Assembly (NCBI GenBank): GCA_016718155.1
Contig: JADKEH010000019.1
Span: 1-16,322, forward strand
Direction of reading: 5' to 3'
Source: Candidatus Rhodoferax randersensis
GTDB lineage: Bacteria > Pseudomonadota > Gammaproteobacteria > Burkholderiales > Burkholderiaceae_C
DNA: 16,322 bases
Positions 7,920-16,322 of the stretch are shown here, piece after piece. Position numbers and translations under genes: made by a program. The notes beneath the pieces are model-generated. The model saw only the letters and a program-made list of their open reading frames with translations. It was not told where the DNA came from and searched no databases. The number at the start of each line of letters is the position of its first letter. The stretch's first letter is position 1.

Positions 7920-9096
7920 ATGGCGAACGATTTCCTCTCACATCCGAGTCAGTCTCAGAGGGTCACCCCGACAAAGTGGCGGACCAAATCTCAGACGCCA
8001 TTCTGGACGCCATCTTCAGGCAAGACCCCAAGTCCCGCGTGGCGGCCGAGACCCTGACCAACACCGGCCTGGTGGTGCTGGCGGGCGAGATCACCACCAA
8101 CGCGCACGTGGACTACATCCAGGTCGCGCGCGACACCATCAAACGCATCGGCTACGACAACACCGAGTACGGCATCGACTACAAGGGCTGCGCGGTGCTG
8201 GTGGCCTACGACAAGCAAAGCAATGACATCGCCCAGGGCGTGGACCACGCCTCGGACGACCACCTCAACACCGGCGCTGGCGACCAGGGGCTGATGTTTG
8301 GTTATGCCTGCAACGAGACCCCCGAGCTGATGCCCGCGCCGATTCACTACGCACACCGACTGGTCGAACGCCAGGCCCAGTTGCGCAAGGACGGCCGCCT
8401 GCCCTTCCTTCGGCCGGACGCCAAGAGCCAGGTCACCATGCGCTACGTGGACGGCAAGCCGCACAGCATCGACACCGTGGTGCTCTCCAGCCAGCACGCC
8501 CCCGAGATGAGCGACGGCGCCAAGATGAAGCCCGCCTTCATCGAGGCGGTGATCGAGGACATCATCAAACCCGTGCTACCCAAGGAATGGCTGATCAATA
8601 CCAAGTACCTGATCAACCCGACCGGCCGCTTTGTCATCGGCGGCCCGCAAGGCGACTGCGGCCTCACGGGGCGCAAGATCATTGTGGACACCTACGGCGG
8701 CGCCTGCCCACACGGTGGCGGCGCCTTCAGCGGCAAGGACCCGACCAAGGTCGACCGCTCAGCCGCCTATGCCGCGCGTTACGTGGCCAAGAACATCGTG
8801 GCCGCCGGCCTGGCCAAGCAATGCCAGATCCAGGTGGCCTACGCCATCGGCGTGGCCAAGCCGATGAACGTGACGGTCTACACCGAGGGCACCGGCGTCA
8901 TTTCAGACGAGAAACTCGCGGCACTGGTCAACGCGCACTTCGACCTGCGCCCCAAGGGCATCATTCAAATGCTCGACCTGCTGCGCCCGATCTGCAAAAG
9001 ACCGCCGCCTACGGCCATTTCGGGCGCGAAGAGCCCGAATTCACCTGGGAGCGCACCGACCGGGCCAGCGCGTTGCGCGAAGCAGCCGGCCTGTAA
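7920..9096 (+). CDS. metK: S-adenosylmethionine synthetase MetK, two frameshifts
   Basis: MetK makes SAM from methionine and ATP in the cytosol and is normally essential. The start is the ATG at 7920, preceded by GGAG at 7906-7909. It begins MANDFL; one T is missing near 7937, after which the frame runs TSESVSEGHPDKVADQ (catalytic His and ATP site), LVVLAGEITTNAHVDY, GAGDQGLMFGYACNETPEL, SQVTMRYVDGKP, GRFVIGGPQGDCGLTGRKI, DTYGGACPHGGGAFSGKDP, KVDRSAAYAARYVAKNIVA and GVAKPMNVTVYTEGTG. A second missing base near 8993 shifts to the frame that ends KTAAYGHFGREEPEFTW and ASALREAAGL, TAA at 9094-9096. With both bases restored the protein is 392 residues, the normal size. A TTG at 7906 upstream keeps the later frame open but does not give the family N-terminus. 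Confidence 0.95.
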
Positions 9097-9115
9097 GGCA
9101 CGCTAGCGCGGCGAC

Positions 9116-11946
9116 TCAGGGTTTGGGCAGGCCCTCGTCGCTCCAGAGACGCATCGGCTGGCGACCCAAGGCCTCAAGTTGGGACGCCACCTTCGGCTGG
9201 TCCCCCACCGCAACGACAATCAAACGGCTGGGGTCCAGGTGGTCCAGCGCGGCCTTCAAGGCGCTGCGCGCGGTGACCGCCTGCAGCGCTGCGGGTAGTT
9301 GCTCAATGTGATTCTGTGGCAGGCCCAGCGTCCAGACGCGGCCATAACCCTCGGTGATAGCCGCATTGGTGTCAAACTGGCCCGGTAAAGACAACAGCAA
9401 GGCATTGCGCACGCGCTCCAGTTCGGTCCGCCCCATGGCCTTGGCCCGCATGGCCTTGATCTCCTTGAAAGTGTCGGCCAGGGCCGCGCCGGTCACATCC
9501 GCACGCACGCTGCCACGCAAACTGAAGTGCCCGCCGTCGCGCCCGAAGACGTAGCCCGACGACACGCCGTAGGTGTAACCCTTGACTTCGCGCAACTGAG
9601 TATTGATGCGGGAGGTAAACAAGCCACCCAACGCGGCATTCATAACCTCCAGTGATTGCTCATCCAGCTGACCCGCGCGAGCCTGGCCCCACCAGCACCA
9701 GCGCAGTCTGCGGCGCGTCGGCCTTGTTGACCACAACCAGCTTTGCATCCGTCGGCGCGGCCAGCGCAGGCAGGCCCTGTGCAGGCTGCACCCGCGACGG
9801 CGGGCGGCGCCCAGTTGCCAAACAGACGTTGCGCCAACTCGCGCAACTGGACCTCACTGATGTCCCCGGCCACCACCAGCGCCGCCTGGTCGCTCGGTAG
9901 TGGGTCTGCCGAAGTTCACCAGGCAGCGCGATCGATGGCGGCAACCGATTGCTCCGTGCCCAAGGCACTGGCCCCCAACGGATGCTGTGCACCATAGTAG
10001 GCCCGCGCCGCCACCGTGGCCAGTTGCGAGGCGTTTTCGCGCTGCTGCAACAAGGCCGCCAAGCGCGTCTTCTTGACACGCTCCACTTCCGCCGCATCAA
10101 AGGCCGGGTTCAGGCCATGTCAGCCAACAAGGTCAGCGCCGGTTCAAAAGCGGACTTGAGGCTACCCAGCTCCAGGCGGGCGTCGTCGCGCCCAGCATGG
10201 CTGGCGAAACTGGCCCAAGTCAGCCAGTTGCGCGGCAATGTCCTGGGCTGAGCGCGCTCGCGTGCCTTCTCTTGCAACATGGCTGCGGTAAAAGCCCGCC
10301 AAGCCAGGCTGGGCCAAGGGGTTGGCGCTTTGTCCCGCACGCAACACCAACTCCGCGCTGACCAGTGGCACGCCCGGCTTGGGGCTGTGCAACACGGTGA
10401 GTCCATTGGCCAGTTTGAAGGAACTTGCCACAGGCAAACGCACCGTGACCTTGCTGCTGGTCAAATGGTGGCTTGTGGCGCCAGGCTTGGTCTGCGTTGA
10501 TGGCTTCGCGCTCACCCTTGGCGGCGTGCGGCGGACCGGGTGGCGTGGGCACCTCGGCGGCCAGCACCTGTGTGCCGGGCAGCGCCTGCACCACCACGCG
10601 CGCCTGGCGCTGCAACAGTTGGCTGCAACCGCTTGCACAGCTTGCGGTGTAAGAGCGCGATAGCGGGCCAGGTCTTTGTCGATATAGTCGGCATCGCCCG
10701 CCATCAAACGGTAGTGGTTCATCAAGTCAGCGACCGTGCCTACCTTCTCCAGCCGGGCCATGAGCTGCGTCTCGAACACCGCGCGGGCGCGCGCCAGTTC
10801 GGCTGCGGTGGGCCCCTCGCGCAGCAGCAAGTCCAACTCCTCATCCACCAGACGCTCGATGTCTTCGAGCTTCTGGCCCGGTCGCGCCACCACCTCAATG
10901 CCAAACACCGAGCCCAGACTCATCGAGTCTTGCGCCGCCGTGACCGACTGCGCCACCTGGCGCTCGTACACCAGCTTCTTGTACAAGCGGCTGGACTTGC
11001 CCCCGCCCAGCAGGTTAGCCACCACATCCATTTCAGCGTCACCGCTCTGGTACTGCGCTGGCGTGTGCCAGGCCAGGTTCAGACGTGGCAGCTCGTTGCG
11101 GTCGGCCACTACCACCCGGCGCTCGGCGGTGATGCGCGGCTGCGCCACCACCACCGGCGGCACCGGCTGGCCTGCTTTCAGAGAACCAAAGTACTTCTGC
11201 ACCAGGCGCTTGGCATGGGCACTGCGAAAGTCACCCGCCAGCACCAGCGTTGCGTTGTTGGGTCGGTAGTAGGTCTTGGCAAAGGCCTTCACGTCGGCCA
11301 GCTTGATGGACTGAATATCGGCGTGCGACCCCATCACCACTGCGCGGTAGGGGTGGTCTTGCGGAAACAGCGCCTGGTACAGAGCCTCTTCAACAATGCC
11401 GTAGGGACGGTTTTCAACCGACTGGCGGCGCTCGTTGCGCACCACATCTTGCTGGTTGGCAAGCGCCACCGCATCCACCTGGTCGATCATGTAGCCCAGC
11501 ATGTCTGACTTGATCCACAGGCCCAGTTCAAGCTGGTTTGAAGGCAGAGTGAAGTAGTAGTTGGTGCGGTCGAAGTTGGTGCTGCCATTGGAATCGGTGC
11601 CGCCCGCGGCGTCGATGATCTTGTCGGCCTCTCCGCGCGGGATGTGCTTGCTGCCGGCAAACATCAGGTGCTCGAACAGGTGCGCAAACCCGGTCTGCCC
11701 CTTGGCTTCGTTGCGCGGCCCGGCATGCACCCACAAGTTGAACGCGACCAGCGGCAGGCGATGGTCCTCGACCAGGATCACCTCAAAACCATTGGCCAAG
11801 CGCAGGGTTTCGTGGCGCACGGCGATGCGGTCGCCAGAGGTCACGACAGCCCCGCTGGCGGCCGGCGCATCACCCGCGACATGGCTGATCAAAAAACGAT
11901 ACGCTCGCCAGCACCAGGGCGGCGAAAAAGACTTCCGTTGCGTCAC
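9116..11946 (-). CDS. Two-domain M16 family zinc metallopeptidase, frameshifted
   Basis: This is a long insulinase/pitrilysin-type (M16) protease of about 940 residues with two M16 units. A GTG at 11946 is followed by a hydrophobic, signal-like stretch in a shifted frame (FFAALVLASVSFFDQ), suggesting export to the periplasm. The N-terminal unit is intact for some 1200 nt: ETLRLANGFEVILVEDHRLP, then FAHLFEHLMFAGSKHIPRGE with the zinc motif HLFEH, and the downstream glutamate region DVVRNERRQSVENRPYG. The linker (EAINADQAWR) leads to the second unit, SFKLANGLTVLHSPKPGVPL, FTAAMLQE, FASHAGRDDARLELGSLK. This lacks HxxEH, as is usual for the non-catalytic half. The end reads GYTYGVSSGYVFGRDGGHFS and RPMRLWSDEGLPKP, TGA at 9118-9116. 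Shifts cluster at about 10610, 10440, 10230, 10100, 9900 and 9700. It converges with metK. Confidence 0.88.
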
Positions 11947-12039
11947 GTGTTGCCCCCCAAAGCAGTGGTCGAAACCAATAACTGGTTCCAAAGGCTTGAA
12001 GTATCCTCGACCCTCACTGATTTTCCACATCCAGCCACC

Positions 12040-13013
12040 ATGACCGACACCCCACTTTGCCCGCCCCTGTACCCCCCGATTGAGCCCTATCGCAGCGGCA
12101 CGCTGGCGGTGGACGAATTGCACACCCTCTATTGGGAAGAGTGCGGCAACCCCAACGGCGTGCCGGTGCTGTTTTTGCACGGCGGGCCTGGCGCCGGCTG
12201 CTCACCGCAGCACCGCCAGTTCTTTGACCCTGCCTACTACCGCATCGTGCTGTTCGACCAACGCGGCGCGGGGCAATCCACACCGCTGGGCGAGTACCGC
12301 GCCAACACCACGCAACTGCTGATTGCCGACATTGAGCAATTGCGACAGAACCTGGGCATCGACCGCTGGCTGGTGTTCGGTGGTTCCTGGGGCTCGACCT
12401 GTCACTGGCCTACACGGGCAAGCGCACCCTGAGCGTTGCAACGGCTTTGTATTGCGCGGCATCTTCCTGTGCACACCCGCCGAGATCGACTGGTTTCTCA
12501 ACGGCATCAAATGGTTCTTTCCGCAAGCCCATGCACGCTTTGTGGAAGCGATTCCACCCAGCGAGCGTGGTGACCTGCTGGCGGCCTACGCCAAGCGCCT
12601 GTTCAGTGATGATCCCGCCCTGCACACGCAGGCCGCGCGCACCTGGAGCCACTATGAAGGCAGTTGCCTGCACCTGCTGCCGCATCCGGAGGTAGCCGCT
12701 GCATTTCGAATCCGAAGCGGTGGGACTGGGCGTGGGCCGCCTGCAGAGGCGCACTACTTTCTCAACCAGGGTTTCCTGGGCGAGGATCAGTTGATCCGAA
12801 ACATCCACCGCATTCAACACCTGCCCGCCGTCATCATCCAGGGCCGCTACGACGTGGTGTGCCCTCCCCTATCTGCGTGTCGCCTGAAGGACGCATGGCC
12901 CCAAGCCGCCTTTCACATGATCGAGGACGCCGGCCATGCCGCCTTTGAGCCCGGCATTGCGGCAGCGCAGTGGCAGCGGCCGATCAGTTCAAGCGCGAAG
13001 GAGATTCGGCTAA
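12040..13013 (+). CDS. pip: Proline iminopeptidase (S33 family), frameshifted
   Basis: This is an alpha/beta-hydrolase aminopeptidase that removes N-terminal proline from peptides in the cytosol. The ATG at 12040 starts MTDTPLCPPLYPPIEPYRSG. Conserved blocks are LYWEECGNPNGVPVLFLHGG with HGGPGAGCSPQH (oxyanion region), YRIVLFDQRGAGQSTP, DIEQLRQNLGIDRWLVFGG, the nucleophile elbow GGSWGST, PERCNGFVLRGIFLCTPAEI, WSHYEGSCLHLLPHPEVA, AHYFLNQGFLGEDQLIRNI, VIIQGRYDVVCPP (acid) and HMIEDAGHAAFEPG (His). Frame changes lie near 12400, 12700-12755 and 12970. The C-terminus is approximate: QFKREGD, then a TAA at 13011-13013 in one frame. At about 320 residues it has the normal size. It diverges from the M16 gene, and both encode peptidases, which may be coincidence. 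Confidence 0.92.
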
Positions 13014-13027
13014 CGACCCGACTGGCA

Positions 13028-14230
13028 TCAGACCCGCTCCAGCAGCAGCGCAATCCCCTGCCCCACCCCAATGCACATGGTGCACAGGGCGTAGCGCCCG
13101 CCGCTTTTGTGCAACTGATTCACTGCCGTGGTGGCCAGGCGGGCGCCGCTGGCGCCCAGCGGGTGGCCCAGCGCAATCGCGCCGCCCCATGCGTTGACGC
13201 GCGGGTCGTCGTCCTGCAAGCCCAACAGGCGCAACACCGCCAGGCCTTGCGCGGCAAAGGCTTCGTTGAGTTCGATCACGTCCATCTGCGCCAGCGTTAG
13301 CCCTGTCAGGGCCAGCACTTTTTGGGTGGCCGGTGCCGGGCCGATGCCCATCACGCGGGGCGGCACACCGGCGGTGGCCATGCCGACGATGCGGGCACGC
13401 GGCCTCAATCCCTGCGCCTTGGCTGCCGCCTCACTGGCGATCAACAAGGCGCAGGCACCGTCATTGACACCGGAGGCGTTACCGGCGGTCACGCTGCCGT
13501 CCGGTCGTACCGCGCCCTTGAGCTTGGCCCAAGGCTTCGAGGGGAAGTCTCCCGCGCGGGTGCTCGTCTTGCGTCACCTGCAGCGCGTCACCCTTCTTCT
13601 GCGCCACGGCCACGGGCGTGATTTCAGCATCAAAGTAGCCGGACTTCTGCGCCGCCACCGCCTTGAGCTGCGACGCCAAGGCCATCTTGTCCTGGTCTTC
13701 GCGGCTGATCTTGTACTCGCTGGCCACGTTCTCGGCTGTCTCGGGCATCGAGTCGGTGCCGTATTTGTCTTTTCATCAGCTTGTTGACAAAGCGCCAACC
13801 GATGGTGGTATCCACCATCTGCTGGGTGCGGGCAAGGCCGCTGTCGGCCTTGCCATGACAAAGGGGCGCGGCTCATGCTCTCCACCCCGCCGGCGATCAT
13901 CAACGAGGCTTCACCGGCCTTGATGGCGCGCCGCAGTGCCACCGCGTCCAGCCCAGAGCCGCACAGGCGGTTGACCGTGACGCCGGGATCACCAGCAAGC
14001 CGGCCAACAAGCTGGCCATGTGGGCCACGTTGCGGTTGTCTTCGCCGGCCTGGTTGACGCAGCCGTAAATCACGTCCGTCACGGCCAGCCAGTCCACTTG
14101 GGGGTTGCGCGCCATCAGGGCTTTGAGCGGGATGGCGGCCCAGGTCGTCGGTGCGTACGCTGGAGAGGGCGCCACCGTAGCGGCCAAAGGGGTGCGGATG
14201 GCGTCGCCCAAATGAAGGCTTGGGGGTCAT
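13028..14230 (-). CDS. 3-oxoadipyl-CoA/acetyl-CoA thiolase (PcaF/PaaJ type), frameshifted
   Basis: This is a thiolase, most like 3-oxoadipyl-CoA thiolases that cleave 3-oxoadipyl-CoA to succinyl-CoA and acetyl-CoA at the end of aromatic (beta-ketoadipate or phenylacetate) degradation. From the ATG at 14230 it reads QAFI, then AIRTPFGRYGGALSSVRTDD, IPLKALMARNPQVDW, VIYGCVNQAGEDNRNVAHM, TVNRLCGSGLDAVA (acyl-accepting Cys), IAGGVESMSRAP, VDTTIGWRFVNKLM, EYKISREDQDKMALASQLKA, VTAGNASGVNDGACALLIAS, VIELNEAFAAQGLAVLRLLG, AIALGHPLGASGARLATTA (catalytic His) and CTMCIGVGQGIALLLERV (second Cys), TGA at 13030-13028. The CVNQAGEDNRNVA block favours PcaF/PaaJ over plain acetoacetyl-CoA thiolase. At least five frame changes occur, near 14205-14225, 14010, 13870-13960, 13770 and 13490-13560. 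No other aromatic-degradation gene is nearby, so the precise substrate is open. Confidence 0.86.
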
Positions 14231-14322
14231 GGGCATATTCCTCGAACAATGGCCGTCATTTTGCCGACAAGCTGGCCACCAGGGCTGCAACCAACGTTAC
14301 GTGGAGCGACAATCGCCGTATC

Positions 14323-14755
14323 ATGTTTTCCTTTCGCAAGCCGACGTCCGCCGTTTCTTTTGTCTCTGTTTACGCCAAGACCAATGACGGACAAGCCATG
14401 GGACTATCGAAACCATAGCAAGTCTGTGGATCGATGAGCACCCCGAATACCGCACGCCGAATTGGCCGACCTGGACGACGCACTGGCCAGCATGGAAACC
14501 GTGGACCCAGCCCGGACCAACCCGTTTTTGCACCTGTCCATGCACCTGTCGATCAGCGAACAGTGCAGCATCGACCAGCCGCGCGGTATTCGCCAGGCAG
14601 TGGAACTGCTGACACACCGGCTGGATTCCTGCACCAGGCACACCACCACGCCATGGATTGCCTGGGCAGGTGCTAATGGGATAGCCAGCTAGACCGGCGG
14701 GCCCCGACGGCGGAACTACGTTGCCTGTGTGCAACGCCACGCCACGCGTGATTGA
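14323..14755 (+). CDS. DUF1841 family protein, frameshifted
   Basis: This is a small cytosolic protein of unknown function belonging to DUF1841, common in Beta- and Gammaproteobacteria. Pieces in different frames line up in family order: MF from the ATG at 14323, SQADVRRFFC, VYAKTNDGQAM, IETIASLWIDEHPEY, HAELADLDDALASMETVDP, RTNPFLHLSMHLSISEQCSI, DQPRGIRQAVELLTHRLDS, HQAHHHAMDCLG and finally YVACVQRHATRD with TGA at 14753-14755. The central NPFLHLSMHL...EQ...DQP..IR block is the hallmark. The total of about 143 residues is normal. There are about six frame changes in 430 nt, the densest damage outside lysA. No function should be inferred beyond the family. Confidence 0.85.
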
Positions 14756-14855
14756 GCGGGTATCGACCGGGTGCTTCACCAGTCGGTGCAAAAGTTACCT
14801 GTCATCGCCAGACCTCCCCAATCCACCCGGTACCGCACACGGACCGTGAACCAGT

Positions 14856-15029
14856 ACCGTCATCGCGAGGGCCGCAGGCCGTATCGATCCAGGTATTTGG
14901 GGCCTTGGATTGCTTCACTGCTTTCGCAATGACGACCGGTTCATTGCGAGGAGGCGCAACCGACGCGGCAATCTACCTTGGCGCGCCAACATGGATCGCC
15001 ACGGCCTGAAGGCCTCGCGACGACGGGGA
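14856..15029. repeat. Cluster of four alternating, imperfect inverted repeat arms
   Basis: Four arms share a core of the type GTCATTGCGAG at one end and GCAATCC or CGATCC at the other, in alternating orientation: 14856-14893 (plus), 14907-14934 (minus), 14940-14976 (plus) and 14993-15029 (minus). Arms one and four each hold a small internal hairpin (GGCCGCAGGCC and GGCCTGAAGGCC). The block lies between DUF1841 and the cytochrome gene and has no plausible coding sequence. Repeats with this core occur dispersed in many bacterial genomes, resembling REP/BIME-type elements; that link is from general knowledge. Confidence 0.75.
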
Positions 15030-15085
15030 AAAGTGTTGGCCTCGCAACGGGGAGAACTGTTGGCCTCGCGACCGGGGAAAGTGCC
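15011..15085. repeat. Three imperfect tandem repeats of 24-27 nt
   Basis: Three adjacent units begin GGCCTCGC and continue with an ACGGGGA-like core and a purine-rich end: 15011-15037, 15038-15061 and 15062-15085. A degenerate continuation (CGCTTCGCGCCGACC) follows to about 15100. The first unit overlaps the last inverted arm of the neighbouring block, so the tandem series looks like local expansion of part of that element. Nothing else was seen between 15086 and the cytochrome stop at 15139. Confidence 0.7.
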
Positions 15086-15138
15086 CGCTTCGCGCCGACC
15101 GCTTCAGCGGAACCTACGGCACCGTCTCGAGATCGCGC

Positions 15139-15765
15139 TTAGCGGACCCCATAGCTGGCCAGTTCCTGCGGTTCGGCGTTCGAAAGCTCCCGCAGTACCC
15201 GCCATGACCCCGTTGCTACGGCCTGGGGGCAACCTTGTCGGCCCAGTAGGACTTGAGCGCCTCGAACGGGTGGTCGCCATGCTGCCCGGCAATCTCAGGA
15301 TAGCTCCTTGCGGTTGACGGCTTGCTGAAATTCTCGCCATGGCAAACCACACAGCCACCCCCTAGCCCGGCAACGCCGTCGTCTTGACGCGGCCGAGCCC
15401 TCGGCGGCCGGGCAATTCCGGGCTTGCCCTCCGGTGGGGCCGTGGGCCTCGTGAATAAACCGCCACGTCGGCGGTATCCTGCTCACTCACACCCCGGGCG
15501 ATACCGCGCATCGTGGGGTGGCGGCGCTCGCCCTTCTGGTAGGCGGTCATTGCGACCGTAATGTACTTGGCGCGTTGAAATCATAGGAACCAGTGAATTT
15601 CCGGGAAACTGGCCTGGTAGCGCTTGATGCAGCGACAACCAATACACATGGCAACTTTCTTCTCGCCAGCCTTGATGTCACCGACCGGTACCTCCGGGCG
15701 GCGGCAGAAAGCCAGGTCACCGGGGTGACCAGGGCAACAAACAAAGACCACAAGGTTTTTTTCAT
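15139..15765 (-). CDS. Diheme c-type cytochrome (cytochrome c4/c553-like), frameshifted
   Basis: This is a likely periplasmic electron carrier. The ATG at 15765 gives a clear Sec signal, MKKTLWSLFVALVTPVTWLS, then (shifted) EVPVGDIKAGEKKVAMC. The first heme site reads CIGCR where CIGCH is expected. Family-like text continues: YQASFPEIH, TAYQKGERRHPTMRGIARG (conserved Met region), SEQDTADVA, then the second heme site CVVCHGENFSKP, EIAGQHGDHPFEALKSYW and a C-terminus ending ELASYGVR-like with TAA at 15141-15139. About 205 residues, normal for two-heme c4-type proteins. At least six frame changes are present. It diverges from the MoxR-type gene by about 100 nt. Whether the first heme His is truly lost cannot be decided in such error-rich sequence. 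Confidence 0.8.
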
Positions 15766-15866
15766 TTGAGCGGACAATTCGACTTTAGTTTGAGGCAAAT
15801 CAAGGCCGGATTATATAGACGGTTATACGAAATTTGCTTGCCACCCCTTCACCTCCACCACGCACC

Positions 15867-16322
15867 ATGAAGTTTCACGGAACCAAGAACTACGTCGCCG
15901 CAGAAGACCTGATGCTGTCGGTCAACGCCTCCATCACGCTCAAGCGGCCCCTGCGGTCAGGGCGGGCCCGGCACCACGGCAAGACGATGCTGACCGAGGG
16001 AAATGGCAAGCGCCCTCAATATACCGCTGCTGCAGGCGGCACATCAAGTCCACCACCAGGCACAGCAAGGCTTGTATGAGTACGACGCGGTTAGCCGCCT
16101 GCGCGACTCGCAACTGGCCGATGTGGACGGTGGCCAACGCGTCAAGGACATCAACAACTACATCGTCAAAGGCGTGTTGTGGCAGGCCTTCACCACCGAC
16201 CAGCCGGTGGCTCTGCTGATCGACGAAATCGACAAGGCCGACATCGAGTTCCCCAACGACTTGCTGCGCGAAATCGACCGCATGGAGTTCTACTGCTACG
16301 AAACGCGTGAGTTGATCCGCGC
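15867..16322 (+). CDS. MoxR family AAA ATPase, N-terminal part, frameshifted
   Basis: MoxR proteins are cytosolic AAA+ chaperone-like ATPases that usually act with a VWA-domain partner to mature or insert cofactors into enzymes. The ATG at 15867 gives MKFHGTKNYVAAEDLMLSV and NASITLKRPL. The Walker A region is scrambled by an indel but ends GKTMLTE, and normally reads GEPGTGKTML. After a shift come MASALNIPLLQ, then AQQGLYEYDAVSRLRDSQL, INNYIVKGVLWQAFTTDQPV, the Walker B ALLIDEIDKADIEFPNDLL, REIDRMEFYCYETRELIR, running off the window. The text after 16060 is clean. From memory a CoxE-like VWA gene often follows; it would lie outside the window. Confidence 0.9.

Noticed and set aside
9097..9115. 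Bidirectional terminator between metK and the M16 gene
   Set aside because: Only an 8-nt palindrome (CGCTAGCG) fits in this 19-nt gap and there is no T run.
10540..11508. 322-residue plus-strand open frame, long and unbroken
   Set aside because: It lies antisense to the intact N-terminal M16 domain and reads as a His/Arg-rich shadow without motifs.
12040..14230. Peptidase plus thiolase as a degradation or secondary-metabolite cluster
   Set aside because: The genes are convergent, belong to unrelated common families and have no further pathway partners nearby; chance adjacency is the simpler reading.
14856..15085. CRISPR array
   Set aside because: The repeats alternate in orientation or abut directly, with no regular unique spacers, and no cas genes are present.

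Overview
The window looks like chromosomal DNA of a Betaproteobacterium of the Comamonadaceae (Rhodoferax-like). The sequence is GC-rich. The blocks cyaY / lptM-lysA, msrP-msrQ, cytochrome c4 / engB and the acyltransferase pair diverging from metK are arrangements I associate with that family, and the proteins read as typical members. This placement is from memory of the families, not from a search.

Layout: (i) 1-1650, 5' end of cyaY (minus), then lptM and lysA (plus). (ii) 1660-3310, msrP-msrQ (minus), the periplasmic methionine sulfoxide reductase system, with a 1-nt stop/start overlap. (iii) 3443-4983, a diheme cytochrome c4-type gene (minus) with a strong intrinsic terminator, divergent from engB (plus). 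(iv) 5073-5986, an epoxide-hydrolase-like alpha/beta hydrolase. (v) 6024-7739, two tandem LpxL/HtrB-type acyltransferases (minus), divergent from metK (7920-9096), whose leader could fold as a pseudoknot. (vi) 9116-11946, a two-domain M16 metallopeptidase (minus), divergent from proline iminopeptidase (plus, from 12040). (vii) 13028-14230, a PcaF/PaaJ-type thiolase (minus). (viii) 14323-14755, a DUF1841 gene (plus). (ix) 14856-15085, an intergenic block of inverted and tandem repeats. (x) 15139-15765, a second diheme c-type cytochrome (minus), divergent from a MoxR-type AAA ATPase that runs off the right edge.

The dominant property of the window is damage. Almost every gene, including lysA, engB and metK, is broken by single-base indels, although each can be followed across frames as a recognisable family member. 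A few long stretches are clean (one acyltransferase, the N-terminal M16 domain). This fits an under-polished long-read or low-coverage assembly better than real pseudogenes. Coordinates of broken genes therefore span the inferred gene across frames, and some ends are approximate.

The genes are mostly housekeeping: amino-acid and SAM synthesis, iron-sulfur assembly, ribosome assembly, envelope lipids, periplasmic redox repair and electron transport. I see no CRISPR array, phage, transposase, defence or biosynthetic island. I did not find a convincing undescribed system. The items most worth a second look are the metK leader and the 14856-15085 repeat block.
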